Shown one piece after another: positions 1-5,813 of a stretch of DNA of 14,752 nucleotides. The translations under genes and the position numbers were made by a program. The notes below the pieces were generated by a model. That model was not told the DNA's origin. It did no database searches and saw nothing but the letters and a program-made list of their open reading frames with translations. The number at the start of each line of letters is the position of its first letter. Positions within the stretch are counted from its first letter, which is position 1. This stretch comes from Hyphomonadaceae bacterium (GTDB lineage Bacteria > Pseudomonadota > Alphaproteobacteria > Caulobacterales > Hyphomonadaceae), in NCBI GenBank assembly GCA_030696545.1, contig JAUYSA010000148.1, positions 1 through 14,752 on the forward strand, written 5' to 3'.

Positions 1-78
1 GGCAGCGATGCGGGCGCCCGCTGGGCAGCCTATGAGCACATACTGGCGACGCCGACGCTTCCTGTTGATCTGAAATAA
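1..78 (+). CDS. C-terminal fragment of an unidentified protein
   Basis: An open frame enters from the left edge in frame 1 and ends at TAA (76-78). It encodes 25 residues, ending in LATPTLPVDLK. The fragment is too short to assign to a family. Its codon use (GCG, GGC, CTG rich) fits the neighbouring genes, and it stops 75 bases before the next gene on the same strand, so it could be the upstream member of a shared transcription unit. No function is proposed. Confidence 0.5.
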   Translation, partial: GSDAGARWAAYEHILATPTLPVDLK

Positions 79-153
79 CACCCGACTGATGAGTTCCCTT
101 GAGCGCCGCTTGTGCGCAGGGCATGACACGGGAACACTGGCTCTGGAGGGCTA

Positions 154-1362
154 ATGATGCATATCGCCCTGATCCGCCGGACGCTGGTAGCCGCCGCTGC
201 GCTTTTCGCGGCAGCTGCGGTGGCGCAGCCCCCGCCTGAGCCGTCTCCGCCTCCAGCTGACCCGATCGGCGACCTGATCGAAAGCGTGCCCGCACCGCGT
301 CCGCCCCAGGCGATCAAGCCGGTCACGCTTGATGGCTACTTTGGCTCCCTGCGCTCGCGGTCATGCCCTTCAAGCGCGAAGCCGGTCGAGGCTGAAGGCA
401 TAACCCTGACAACGAAATCCGTGTCGCTGCAGGCGATGAACCCGATGCGCACATCGGTCGGCGGCCTCAACCTTGTAGCTGGCTATGACCTGACCAGCGA
501 AGACGAGCGGTTCGGCGGCCTGTCCGGGATCGACATTCTGGACGACGGGAATCTGATTGCTGTCACCGACAAGGGCGACTTCGTCTGGATCGACCTGCAG
601 GACGATGGACTGACGCCGGCGGCAATGCGCATCGCGCCTATGCGTGATGGCAAAGGCAAGCCGTTCCCCACCAAGGGCGCCGCCGATGCGGAAGGGCTCG
701 CCATTCGCGATGGTCTCGCGCTGGTCTCGTTTGAAAGCAATGCGCGCGTGCTGGCCTACGATATTGGCGCGTGCGGCGCCGCGGCGCGCGGCATCCCGCT
801 TGGCTGGGACATGGGCGCCGCCTTCGCTCGCCAGAAATTGAACGTCGGCGACAATCAGGGCGTCGAGGGGCTGGCCATCACCAATGACTGGTATCTTCTG
901 GCGGGTGTCGAAACGAAGCTAGGCAATGCCAGCCCGCTATCTGCAAGGCCGCTCGAAGCAGCCGCGCGCTTCGATCTGACGCTCGGCGAAAATGCGCCGG
1001 AGCTGGTCGGCCTCGATCAGTTGCAGTCCGGCGAGGATACGCGCGTCTTCAGCCTGCATCGCTCGTCGCGGCCGCTATCGGGCAATGCGATCACTGTTGT
1101 TGAAACGGTGCTGCAGCGGGATCGGGATCAATCCAATCTGCCCGCCAGGATTGGCAGCGAGCTTCACGAGCGTTCGCGCCAGTATTTCCTTATCAAGTCA
1201 TCCCGCGTGCTGGCGGAGATGAACCTGCTCGTGACAATCGACAATTACGAAGGCATCGCAGCGAAGCGGATGCCGGATGGCCGCGTGCGGCTGTTCATCG
1301 TCTCCGACGACAATTACTCCGCCACGCAGCGCACGCTGCTGATGGTGTTCGACGTGAAGTGA
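154..1362 (+). CDS. Secreted esterase-like activity of phytase family protein
   Basis: A 402-aa protein with an N-terminal signal peptide: RR at 8-9, a hydrophobic Ala/Leu stretch at about 11-23, and a likely cut after AVAQ near residue 25. A Pro-rich linker follows. From about residue 105 the pattern is that of the phytase-like esterase domain (PF13449 type): GLSGIDIL at 122-129 followed by a DDGNLIAVTDKG strand, DAEGLAI at 178-184, GVEGLAI at 236-242, and near the C-terminus NYEGIAA and IVSDDNY. Such repeated EG and SDD motifs belong to a beta-propeller. Family members are periplasmic or extracellular and their true substrates are mostly unknown, so phosphoesterase activity is only inferred. 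Two ATG codons lie in tandem at 154 and 157. GGAGG at 145-149 is better spaced for the second, so the protein may be 401 aa. It converges with a small-protein gene across a hairpin at 1363-1389. Confidence 0.85.
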   Translation: MMHIALIRRTLVAAAALFAAAAVAQPPPEPSPPPADPIGDLIESVPAPRPPQAIKPVTLDGYFGSLRSRSCPSSAKPVEAEGITLTTKSVSLQAMNPMRTSVGGLNLVAGYDLTSEDERFGGLSGIDILDDGNLIAVTDKGDFVWIDLQDDGLTPAAMRIAPMRDGKGKPFPTKGAADAEGLAIRDGLALVSFESNARVLAYDIGACGAAARGIPLGWDMGAAFARQKLNVGDNQGVEGLAITNDWYLLAGVETKLGNASPLSARPLEAAARFDLTLGENAPELVGLDQLQSGEDTRVFSLHRSSRPLSGNAITVVETVLQRDRDQSNLPARIGSELHERSRQYFLIKSSRVLAEMNLLVTIDNYEGIAAKRMPDGRVRLFIVSDDNYSATQRTLLMVFDVK

Positions 1363-1389
1363 CAGGCTCCGGCCGCTGGCCAGAGCCTG
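1363..1389. terminator. Hairpin between convergent genes, probable bidirectional terminator
   Basis: CAGGCTC (1363-1369) pairs with GAGCCTG (1383-1389), and inside it GGCC (1371-1374) pairs with GGCC (1378-1381) around a GCT loop. Only a C/A mismatch interrupts the 11 base pairs. It starts immediately after the TGA of the esterase gene and lies 11 bases beyond the stop of the minus-strand small-protein gene, so it could end both transcripts. There is no clear U-tract on either strand, so intrinsic termination is likely but not certain. Confidence 0.6.
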
Positions 1390-1400
1390 CGCAGACATCG

Positions 1401-1688
1401 TTACGAAGCAGGGGTCAGCGTGGGCGCGTCGGTCGTGCGATCGACCTTGCACGTCACATTGCCGACCGTGTCGTCTGCATTCTTGACCTTGAGCGTGTAG
1501 ATCAGAGTCGTGTCGCTCGACCGCGTCTTGTCGTCGTCCGTGCGGACTGACTTCGGGGCCGGCGTCTGCGCGCGAGCAGCGGACTCGCAGACCTTCTTGC
1601 CTTTGGAAAGAGACGTTCCGGCAATGGCCGGCGCCGCGACCAGCGCTGCGCCAGCGAAGAGGAGGGCGATAAGGGAGGAGGATTTCAT
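1401..1688 (-). CDS. Small secreted two-cysteine protein, copy A
   Basis: A 95-aa protein of no family I recognise. The start is placed at ATG 1688: it begins a classic signal peptide (MKSSSLIALL, then an Ala-rich core, AIA/G cut after residue 23), and GGAG lies 8 bases upstream on the minus strand. The longer open frame to 1760 would put 24 polar residues ahead of the signal. The mature part is about 72 residues with two cysteines, C34 and C80, which could form a disulfide in the periplasm. It aligns without any gap to the second small gene at 2275-2568: about 35 of the first 95 residues are identical, both cysteines sit at the same numbers, and blocks such as KSV, IYT.KVK, DD, and C.VDR.TD are shared. 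The 96-base gap to the divergent MarR gene suggests regulation by it. The function is unknown; the pattern suggests a small beta-rich periplasmic protein. Confidence 0.8.
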   Translation of the reverse strand: MKSSSLIALLFAGAALVAAPAIAGTSLSKGKKVCESAARAQTPAPKSVRTDDDKTRSSDTTLIYTLKVKNADDTVGNVTCKVDRTTDAPTLTPAS

Positions 1689-1749
1689 TGTGGAGGCTCC
1701 ATCTGCCGCTTGTGTCGCGGCCATGGACTTAATCCTGCATCTGCATGAT

Positions 1750-1785
1750 TTGATGCGCAAGGAAAAACGTATATACAGAATTCAA
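1750..1785 (+). promoter_or_regulatory. Candidate promoter and palindrome directly ahead of the MarR gene
   Basis: TTGATG (1750-1755) and TATACA (1772-1777) are separated by 16 bases and each matches 4 of 6 bases of the -35 and -10 consensus. Transcription would then start close to the ATG at 1785, giving a leaderless message; this agrees with the lack of a Shine-Dalgarno sequence near that start. The -10 region overlaps a perfect 8-base palindrome, GTATATAC (1769-1776), a plausible half-occupied operator for an autoregulating MarR dimer. The assignment rests on motif reading only. Confidence 0.35.
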
Positions 1786-2294
1786 TGGCCAGATCAGATT
1801 TTCTCGACTTTGACTGCCTGGCGTACGCGACGCGGCGCACTGGCCGCGCCGTGACGAATCTCTTCAACAGCAGGCTCGCTCACCTCGATCTCAACGTTGC
1901 GCAGTTCGGGCTTCTGGCGGCCGTCGCAAAGCTGCCGGGGTCGACGCTGGCGGCAATCGGCGAGTCCATGTTGCTGGATGAGAGCACGCTGGCCCGCAAT
2001 TTCACCGTGCTGGAACGGCGAGAGCTGGTGGAAGCGGAAGGCGGACGTGGCCGTGGCGGAAAGCACCTCACGCTAACGCGTGCAGGCAAGAAGCTTCATG
2101 CAGAAGCCATGTCCATCTGGCTTGAGACAAATAGGGATCTGGCCAGCGAACTCGGCATCAAGGATGCGGAGGCCGGGCGTCAGTTTCTTCGCGCGCTCGG
2201 AAAGCTGTCGGAGCGGCTGAAGACAGAAGACGGGGCGGCGGGCCGCAAGTCAGGCGGCCCGCACAAAATCCCGGTTAGTCAGCGGTCTTCGTGA
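1785..2294 (+). CDS. MarR-family winged-helix transcriptional regulator
   Basis: A 169-aa cytoplasmic DNA-binding protein of normal MarR length. Residues 10-35 form the N-terminal dimerisation helix (CLAYATRRTGRAVTNLFN). The winged helix-turn-helix spans about 37-105: LNVAQFGLLAAVAK, the helix pair STLAAIGESMLLDESTLARN (53-72), VLERRELVEAE, a wing rich in Gly/Arg (86-93), and LTLTRAGKKL. The subfamily resembles MarR proteins with L-DxxTLxRN-xxLERRxLV. Cys11 lies where OhrR-type members carry a redox cysteine, but a Cys at this place is also common in members with no known redox role. No ribosome site is visible before ATG 1785, and translation may be leaderless. The gene is divergent from small secreted protein A, and its last 20 bases overlap the 3' end of small protein B, so regulation of both is a reasonable guess. 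The ligand is unknown. Confidence 0.88.
   Translation: MARSDFLDFDCLAYATRRTGRAVTNLFNSRLAHLDLNVAQFGLLAAVAKLPGSTLAAIGESMLLDESTLARNFTVLERRELVEAEGGRGRGGKHLTLTRAGKKLHAEAMSIWLETNRDLASELGIKDAEAGRQFLRALGKLSERLKTEDGAAGRKSGGPHKIPVSQRSS
2238..2262. terminator. Perfect hairpin in the 3' end of the MarR gene, possible terminator of small gene B
   Basis: GCGGGCCGC (2238-2246) pairs perfectly with GCGGCCCGC (2254-2262) around a 7-base loop. On the minus strand it lies 12 bases beyond the TAA of the small secreted protein gene, where a terminator would be expected, although it sits inside the coding end of the MarR gene. No U-tract follows on the minus strand. The encoded MarR tail (GRKSGGPHK) looks disordered, so the stretch is free to serve as a signal. 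Confidence 0.4.
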
Positions 2295-2568
2295 TCGAAG
2301 CGACGGAATCCGTGCTGCGGTCGACCGTGCAGATCATCTTGGCCAGCGAGTCGTCGGACGCTTTCACCTTGAAGGTGTAGATGAACGAGGCGCCGGTGGC
2401 TTTCGTCGACTGTTTGTCGACTTTCACCGATTTGGCTTCCGGCTGCTGCTTGTTGATTTCCGACTTGCAGAGGCCTTCAGCGGATTGGACCGACATCTTG
2501 GCAAATGCCGGTGCGGCAAGCGCGATGGCGGCGGCAGAGAGGAGCACGAGGGAGGAAAGGCGGGTCAT
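2275..2568 (-). CDS. Small secreted two-cysteine protein, copy B
   Basis: A 97-aa paralogue of the 95-aa protein at 1401-1688. The start at 2568 gives a signal peptide (MTRLSSLVLLSAAAIALAAP, AFA/K cut after residue 23) and is preceded by GGAG 8 bases upstream; an in-frame ATG at 2595 would only add nine polar residues. C34 and C80 occupy the same positions as in copy A, with no gap between the two proteins. The mature part carries KSVKVDKQSTK, FIYTFKVKASDD and CTVDRSTD blocks. I do not recognise the family. The gene overlaps the 3' end of the MarR gene by 20 bases in a tail-to-tail arrangement, an antisense overlap that could couple their expression. Its own promoter must lie in 2569-2777, shared with the divergent lipoprotein gene. 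Confidence 0.82.
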   Translation of the reverse strand: MTRLSSLVLLSAAAIALAAPAFAKMSVQSAEGLCKSEINKQQPEAKSVKVDKQSTKATGASFIYTFKVKASDDSLAKMICTVDRSTDSVASITKTAD

Positions 2569-2620
2569 TTTTTGATCTCCGTTGCGGTAGCACAATCGCG
2601 GTGCAACCTGAGTTGACTGG

Positions 2621-2743
2621 ACAGTGTCAGGTTGGCGGCGTCAAGTGACGCTGCGTCGCGCCCCTCTAACAGCTGCGTTATCGCTGTGAGAGCCCTGACA
2701 CTTCACGGTTTTGGCATAAGGTCAGGCCGTTACGTTATCGCTG
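2621..2743. repeat. Direct and inverted repeats in the divergent region before the lipoprotein gene
   Basis: The 209-base region between small protein B and the lipoprotein gene contains CGTTATCGCTG twice (2676-2686 and 2733-2743), an exact 11-base direct repeat. It also holds AGTGTCAGG (2623-2631), whose exact complement CCTGACACT lies at 2694-2702, with a further GTCAGG at 2721-2726. These resemble regulator sites or a foldable leader in a shared divergent promoter region. I cannot name a cognate regulator, and no convincing -35/-10 pair is assigned. Confidence 0.4.
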
Positions 2744-2777
2744 GTTCGTGTACGCTGCGGCCTTTCAGGGAGCCTCC

Positions 2778-3320
2778 ATGAACCGCTTGATCGCTTGCAC
2801 AGCAACCGCAGCATTTGCCGCCATCGCGGCCTGTTCGGAGCCGGTCGCGGCCAAGCCCGAAGCCGTTGATACAGCCACCCCGACAGCGGTTGCGCCGGCC
2901 GCCCCCGTGATCCCCGAAGCGGTCAATGGCTGGCGCGAATACCCCCTGCGGGACGGAGTCATTTCCCTGCAGGCCGAGGGAAAATGGCGCACCGACGTGA
3001 TCGATGTGCCCGTGAAGGCTGGCGAGGATCTCGAATACAAGCTCGACATGAAGAAGGGGCAGGGCGTCGTTTACAACATCACCTACGGCGACCTTGAGCA
3101 TCCCGGCATGATGGAGGTGGAGTTCCACGGCCACACCGAAAAGGATGCATCCGGCGCTGGCGACCTGATGTTCTATTCCAAAACGGGTGGCTCGCCGGAG
3201 AGCGGCGTCTTCACGGCGCCCTGGGACGGCATCCACGGCTGGTATCTCAAGAACGACAGCGCGAAGGACGTGGTTGTCAGGCTGGAGCTGGCGGGCTTCT
3301 ACGCACTCGAAGCCAAATAG
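2778..3320 (+). CDS. Lipoprotein with a probable beta-sandwich domain
   Basis: A 180-aa lipoprotein. The start at ATG 2778 follows GGGAG (2768-2772) by 5 bases and yields a signal ending in the lipobox IAAC, with lipidated Cys19; the longer frame from 2748 would bury the signal. Residues 20-48 are an Ala/Pro linker and 50-180 a compact domain with EYKLDMKKGQGVVYNI, VEFHG (114-118), GVFTAPWDGIHGWYLKN (143-159) and a final VVVRLELAGFY. The TAPxxGxHGWYxxN block resembles the domain of proteins annotated as 'transmembrane anchor protein' in alphaproteobacteria and the GOLD-like beta-sandwich fold; this is recalled similarity, not a search result. After Ser20 the residue at +2 is not Asp, so outer-membrane sorting is expected if Lol rules hold. 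The partner is unknown; another lipoprotein gene follows 161 bases downstream on the same strand. Confidence 0.72.
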   Translation: MNRLIACTATAAFAAIAACSEPVAAKPEAVDTATPTAVAPAAPVIPEAVNGWREYPLRDGVISLQAEGKWRTDVIDVPVKAGEDLEYKLDMKKGQGVVYNITYGDLEHPGMMEVEFHGHTEKDASGAGDLMFYSKTGGSPESGVFTAPWDGIHGWYLKNDSAKDVVVRLELAGFYALEAK

Positions 3321-3481
3321 CCACTTCCGTCTGACCCGTTTCCCGCGCTGTTCCCGCTTACAGGACAGGCAAGGCGTTTCTGCGAGCGCTCCCCTCAGGC
3401 TTGTATTCGCTTGACGGTTGAGGGCGGCAATTCCTTGCTGGGACTTGAGGGAACTGCGCGGTTATCAGGGGGACGCTGCCA

Positions 3482-4720
3482 ATGTCGTTGAAACTCATGG
3501 TCGGCGCCGCGCTCGGCGCGCTGAGCCTGCAAGGCTGCGCATCGATCGGAAATCTCGGGGCGTCGGGCGTCGCGGAGAACATCGAAGGCAACGCCGCCAC
3601 GCTGAACGAGGCGCATACGCGCGCGATGACAGCGATCATCGCGATGAACGTGATGCGCGCGCGCGACCGCTGGCCCACCAACTACACAACGCTCTCTGGC
3701 ATCAAGTCGAACCCGACGCTGTCGCTCAACGGATCGGCCAGCTTCTCGCCGCTCGGCCTCGGCAATGCGAATGCGCCCTTCGTCGGCTCCTCGGCCAACG
3801 TCTCGCGCAATGAATCCGCCAACGCCGAATACTCGGTGAACCCCTTCTCCAACAATGACAAGACGCAGGGCCTGCTCAAGCCGATCCAGCCGGATCAACT
3901 CGAGAATTACTGGCTGGCGGGATGGCCGCGCGAAACCCTGATGTGGCTCTTCGTCGATGCCGTCACCTTCACTGGTGAAACGCAGCCCTGGTATATCGAC
4001 GGCGACGAGTTCTCGGCATCGCCGTCTCCCTCGGACGCCGCCAACACGCGCCGCTATACCGAGATCATCGAGCGCGCCAAGCGCGGCCTCGTCGATTTCG
4101 GCGAACTGCCGGCGCCCAGCCTCGATGAGCGCGCCTGCTCGCCCTACGATCCGGTCTATCTGCGCGAGACGTTGGGTGGAGCAGTCTCGCCCGATGGCAG
4201 CGGCAATCGCGGCAGCGGGATGACTGAAACCATTCGCACCGTCGAAACGCTGACAGGCCGCCAGCTCGTTCTCTCGGAAGACCCCCGCACGCCGGCCACG
4301 GGCGAAGCAGTGATCGCGCCGGACCGCTTCAATCGCCGCCTTCTGCTGTGTGACACAGTCGAAACCAGATGGGGTTTCATGGACGCTGCGACAGGCGCTC
4401 CGCTCGCCAGCATCCGCACGCGCTCATTCGACGACATGATCTATTTCCTCGGCGAGACGCTGCGCAGCGGGTCGGATGCCAACCCCACGGTCGCGGGCAA
4501 TGTCATCCTGTTCCAGACCTACGCCGATCGCGGCAACCGCGCCTTCGCCGTAAGGGTGGAGCACGCAGGCCGCGTGTACTTCATCGCGCCGCAGACGCCC
4601 GCCGAAGAAACCAGCGGACCAAAGGATGTGACCGGCAACGTGCTCTCGCTGCTCAACCAGCTCTACCTGCTGGCGCAGTCCGACGAATTCCTGCGCGCGC
4701 CGGAAGCCCGCGTCCGCTAG
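3482..4720 (+). CDS. 412-aa lipoprotein of an unnamed family
   Basis: The start at 3482 is supported by AGGGGGA at 3467-3473, 8 bases upstream. A lipoprotein signal (MSLKLMVGAALGALSLQGCA) carries lipobox LQGC with Cys19. The distinctive blocks are NVMRARDRWPTNYTTLSGI (56-74), a Ser/Asn-rich region at 77-125, and GLLKPIQPDQLENYWLAGWP (130-149) followed by LMWLFVDAVTF. I recall uncharacterised proteobacterial proteins with the same order of N-x-x-RARDR-x-P-x-x-x-TxLsgI, then PI and GWP, but the family has no known function. Two more cysteines (in ERACSPYD and LLLCDTVE) could form a disulfide. The C-terminal half ends in helical NVLSLLNQLYLLAQSDEFL. No membrane span follows the signal. The gene converges on the LOG-family gene with 15 bases between stops. 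Confidence 0.75.
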   Translation: MSLKLMVGAALGALSLQGCASIGNLGASGVAENIEGNAATLNEAHTRAMTAIIAMNVMRARDRWPTNYTTLSGIKSNPTLSLNGSASFSPLGLGNANAPFVGSSANVSRNESANAEYSVNPFSNNDKTQGLLKPIQPDQLENYWLAGWPRETLMWLFVDAVTFTGETQPWYIDGDEFSASPSPSDAANTRRYTEIIERAKRGLVDFGELPAPSLDERACSPYDPVYLRETLGGAVSPDGSGNRGSGMTETIRTVETLTGRQLVLSEDPRTPATGEAVIAPDRFNRRLLLCDTVETRWGFMDAATGAPLASIRTRSFDDMIYFLGETLRSGSDANPTVAGNVILFQTYADRGNRAFAVRVEHAGRVYFIAPQTPAEETSGPKDVTGNVLSLLNQLYLLAQSDEFLRAPEARVR

Positions 4721-4728
4721 CAGCGGTG

Positions 4729-4748
4729 GCACACTTCAGGTCGTGTGC
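4729..4748. terminator. Small hairpin at a convergent junction
   Basis: GCACAC (4729-4734) pairs with GTGTGC (4743-4748) around an 8-base loop, and outer AGCA/TGCT bases can extend the stem past an internal loop. It spans the stop codon of the minus-strand LOG-family gene and begins 9 bases after the lipoprotein stop. It is a weak bidirectional terminator candidate with no U-tract. Confidence 0.3.
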
Positions 4749-5599
4749 TGCTCCTGCAGCCAGCGCGTCATCACGCCGCCGTCGACGCATTGCTGCCAGG
4801 CCTGCTCGGGCGTTTCGGCATAGGTGAACAGCGACTCGTCCGGCGCTGAGATAACGCCGTGCTTCACCATCGCGTCGAAATTGATCACTTCTTCCCAGAA
4901 CTTCTGGTCATAAAGCACGATCGGAATCGGCGGCGCCTTGTCCGTCTGGCGCAGCGCCAGCAGTTCGAACAGCTCGTCCATCGTTCCCATCCCGCCGGGA
5001 AACACGACCAGCGCATTGGCGCGCATCGCAAAGTGCATCTTGCGCATGGCGAAATAGTGGAAGCGGAAAGTCAGGTCCGGCGTCGAATACGCATTCGGCT
5101 CCTGCTCCATCGGCAGGGTGATGTTGTATCCGATACTCGGCGCGCCGGCATCGTGTGCGCCGCGGTTGGCGGCTTCCATGATCCCAGGTCCCCCGCCCGT
5201 GGCGATGACATTGTCTCGCGGCGTGCGTTCGGAAAGCAGGGCGCCGCCACGCTCCGAAGCGATCCGTGCGAACTCACGCGCATCATTGTACCAGCGCCGA
5301 TGCTCAGGCCGCCCATGCGGCGAGAAGCGCGCCGAGCCGAACACCACGACGGTCGAGCGCACGCCCCAGCGGTCGAGCGCTTCTTCCACCTTGGCGTATT
5401 CCAGCATGAACCGCACGCCGCGCATGGAATCACCCAGCAGCCAGTCCTGATCCAGCGCCGCCAGCTTGTAGGACGCCGCCGCCATCTGCGCGTCGTTATC
5501 ACCCTGCGCATGAGAAAAAGGCGCGATCGTCTTGGGATCCAGCCTCGGCGCTGGCTTGTTGGCGGGGTTCACTGGGGGCTTCTTGGCCATGTCATCCAT
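4736..5599 (-). CDS. LOG-family (TIGR00730) Rossmann-fold protein, probable nucleoside 5'-monophosphate phosphoribohydrolase
   Basis: A 287-aa cytoplasmic protein. The core from about 82 to 270 has the family marks in order: VVVFGSARFS (84-93), GGGPGIMEAANRGA (135-148), FRFHYFAMRKMHF (178-190) with the conserved R-K pair, and the signature PGGMGTMDE (201-209). LOG enzymes cleave N6-modified adenosine monophosphates (cytokinin precursors) or other nucleotides to a base and ribose 5-phosphate; in free-living bacteria the natural substrate is often unclear. The first 80 residues form a charged, partly helical extension seen in longer proteobacterial members. The start is uncertain: ATG 5599 and ATG 5590 (MAKKP) are both in frame and neither has a good ribosome site, although GGATG just before 5590 slightly favours it. 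The gene is divergent from the protein kinase gene. Confidence 0.87.
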   Translation of the reverse strand: MDDMAKKPPVNPANKPAPRLDPKTIAPFSHAQGDNDAQMAAASYKLAALDQDWLLGDSMRGVRFMLEYAKVEEALDRWGVRSTVVVFGSARFSPHGRPEHRRWYNDAREFARIASERGGALLSERTPRDNVIATGGGPGIMEAANRGAHDAGAPSIGYNITLPMEQEPNAYSTPDLTFRFHYFAMRKMHFAMRANALVVFPGGMGTMDELFELLALRQTDKAPPIPIVLYDQKFWEEVINFDAMVKHGVISAPDESLFTYAETPEQAWQQCVDGGVMTRWLQEQHTT

Positions 5600-5676
5600 C
5601 GAAAAACGGGGAGGCCTGTCTAGCCAATACGATTCAAGGAAGCGACCGGAAAAACAGCAAGAGCTGCTGCTATTTC

Positions 5677-5682
5677 ATTATA
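5677..5682 (-). promoter_or_regulatory. Candidate -10 box for the LOG-family gene
   Basis: Read on the minus strand, 5682-5677 is TATAAT, a perfect -10 consensus in a GC-rich background, about 80 bases ahead of the gene. No good -35 hexamer is found 16-18 bases upstream, so the call rests on one box and its suitable position in the 214-base divergent region. Confidence 0.3.
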
Positions 5683-5757
5683 TCCGGGTTCAGAGAAGGC
5701 GGCCGTTGATGGATCAACTCCAGCATTTGGCGGATCGTCACGATTGATTGCACAACG

Positions 5758-5784
5758 CTTGCGCGCCTGTTGGGAGCGCGCGAG
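5758..5784 (+). promoter_or_regulatory. Stable leader hairpin ahead of the protein kinase gene
   Basis: CTTGCGCGC (5758-5766) pairs with GCGCGCGAG (5776-5784), including one G-U pair, around a 9-base loop. The stem ends 16 bases before the GGAAA ribosome site at 5801-5805. If transcription begins upstream, it would be a structured 5' leader that could affect translation or attenuate transcription. No U-tract follows. Confidence 0.3.
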
Positions 5785-5813
5785 AACGCGATGCCCAACT
5801 GGAAACCGCAGCG

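Noticed and set aside
3411..3440. Sigma-70 promoter starting with TTGACG before the 412-aa lipoprotein
   Set aside because: No -10-like hexamer is found 16-18 bases downstream.
4859..5623. 254-aa plus-strand open frame opposite the LOG-family gene
   Set aside because: It is the antisense shadow of a clear TIGR00730 gene; the product is Arg/His-rich with no domain pattern.
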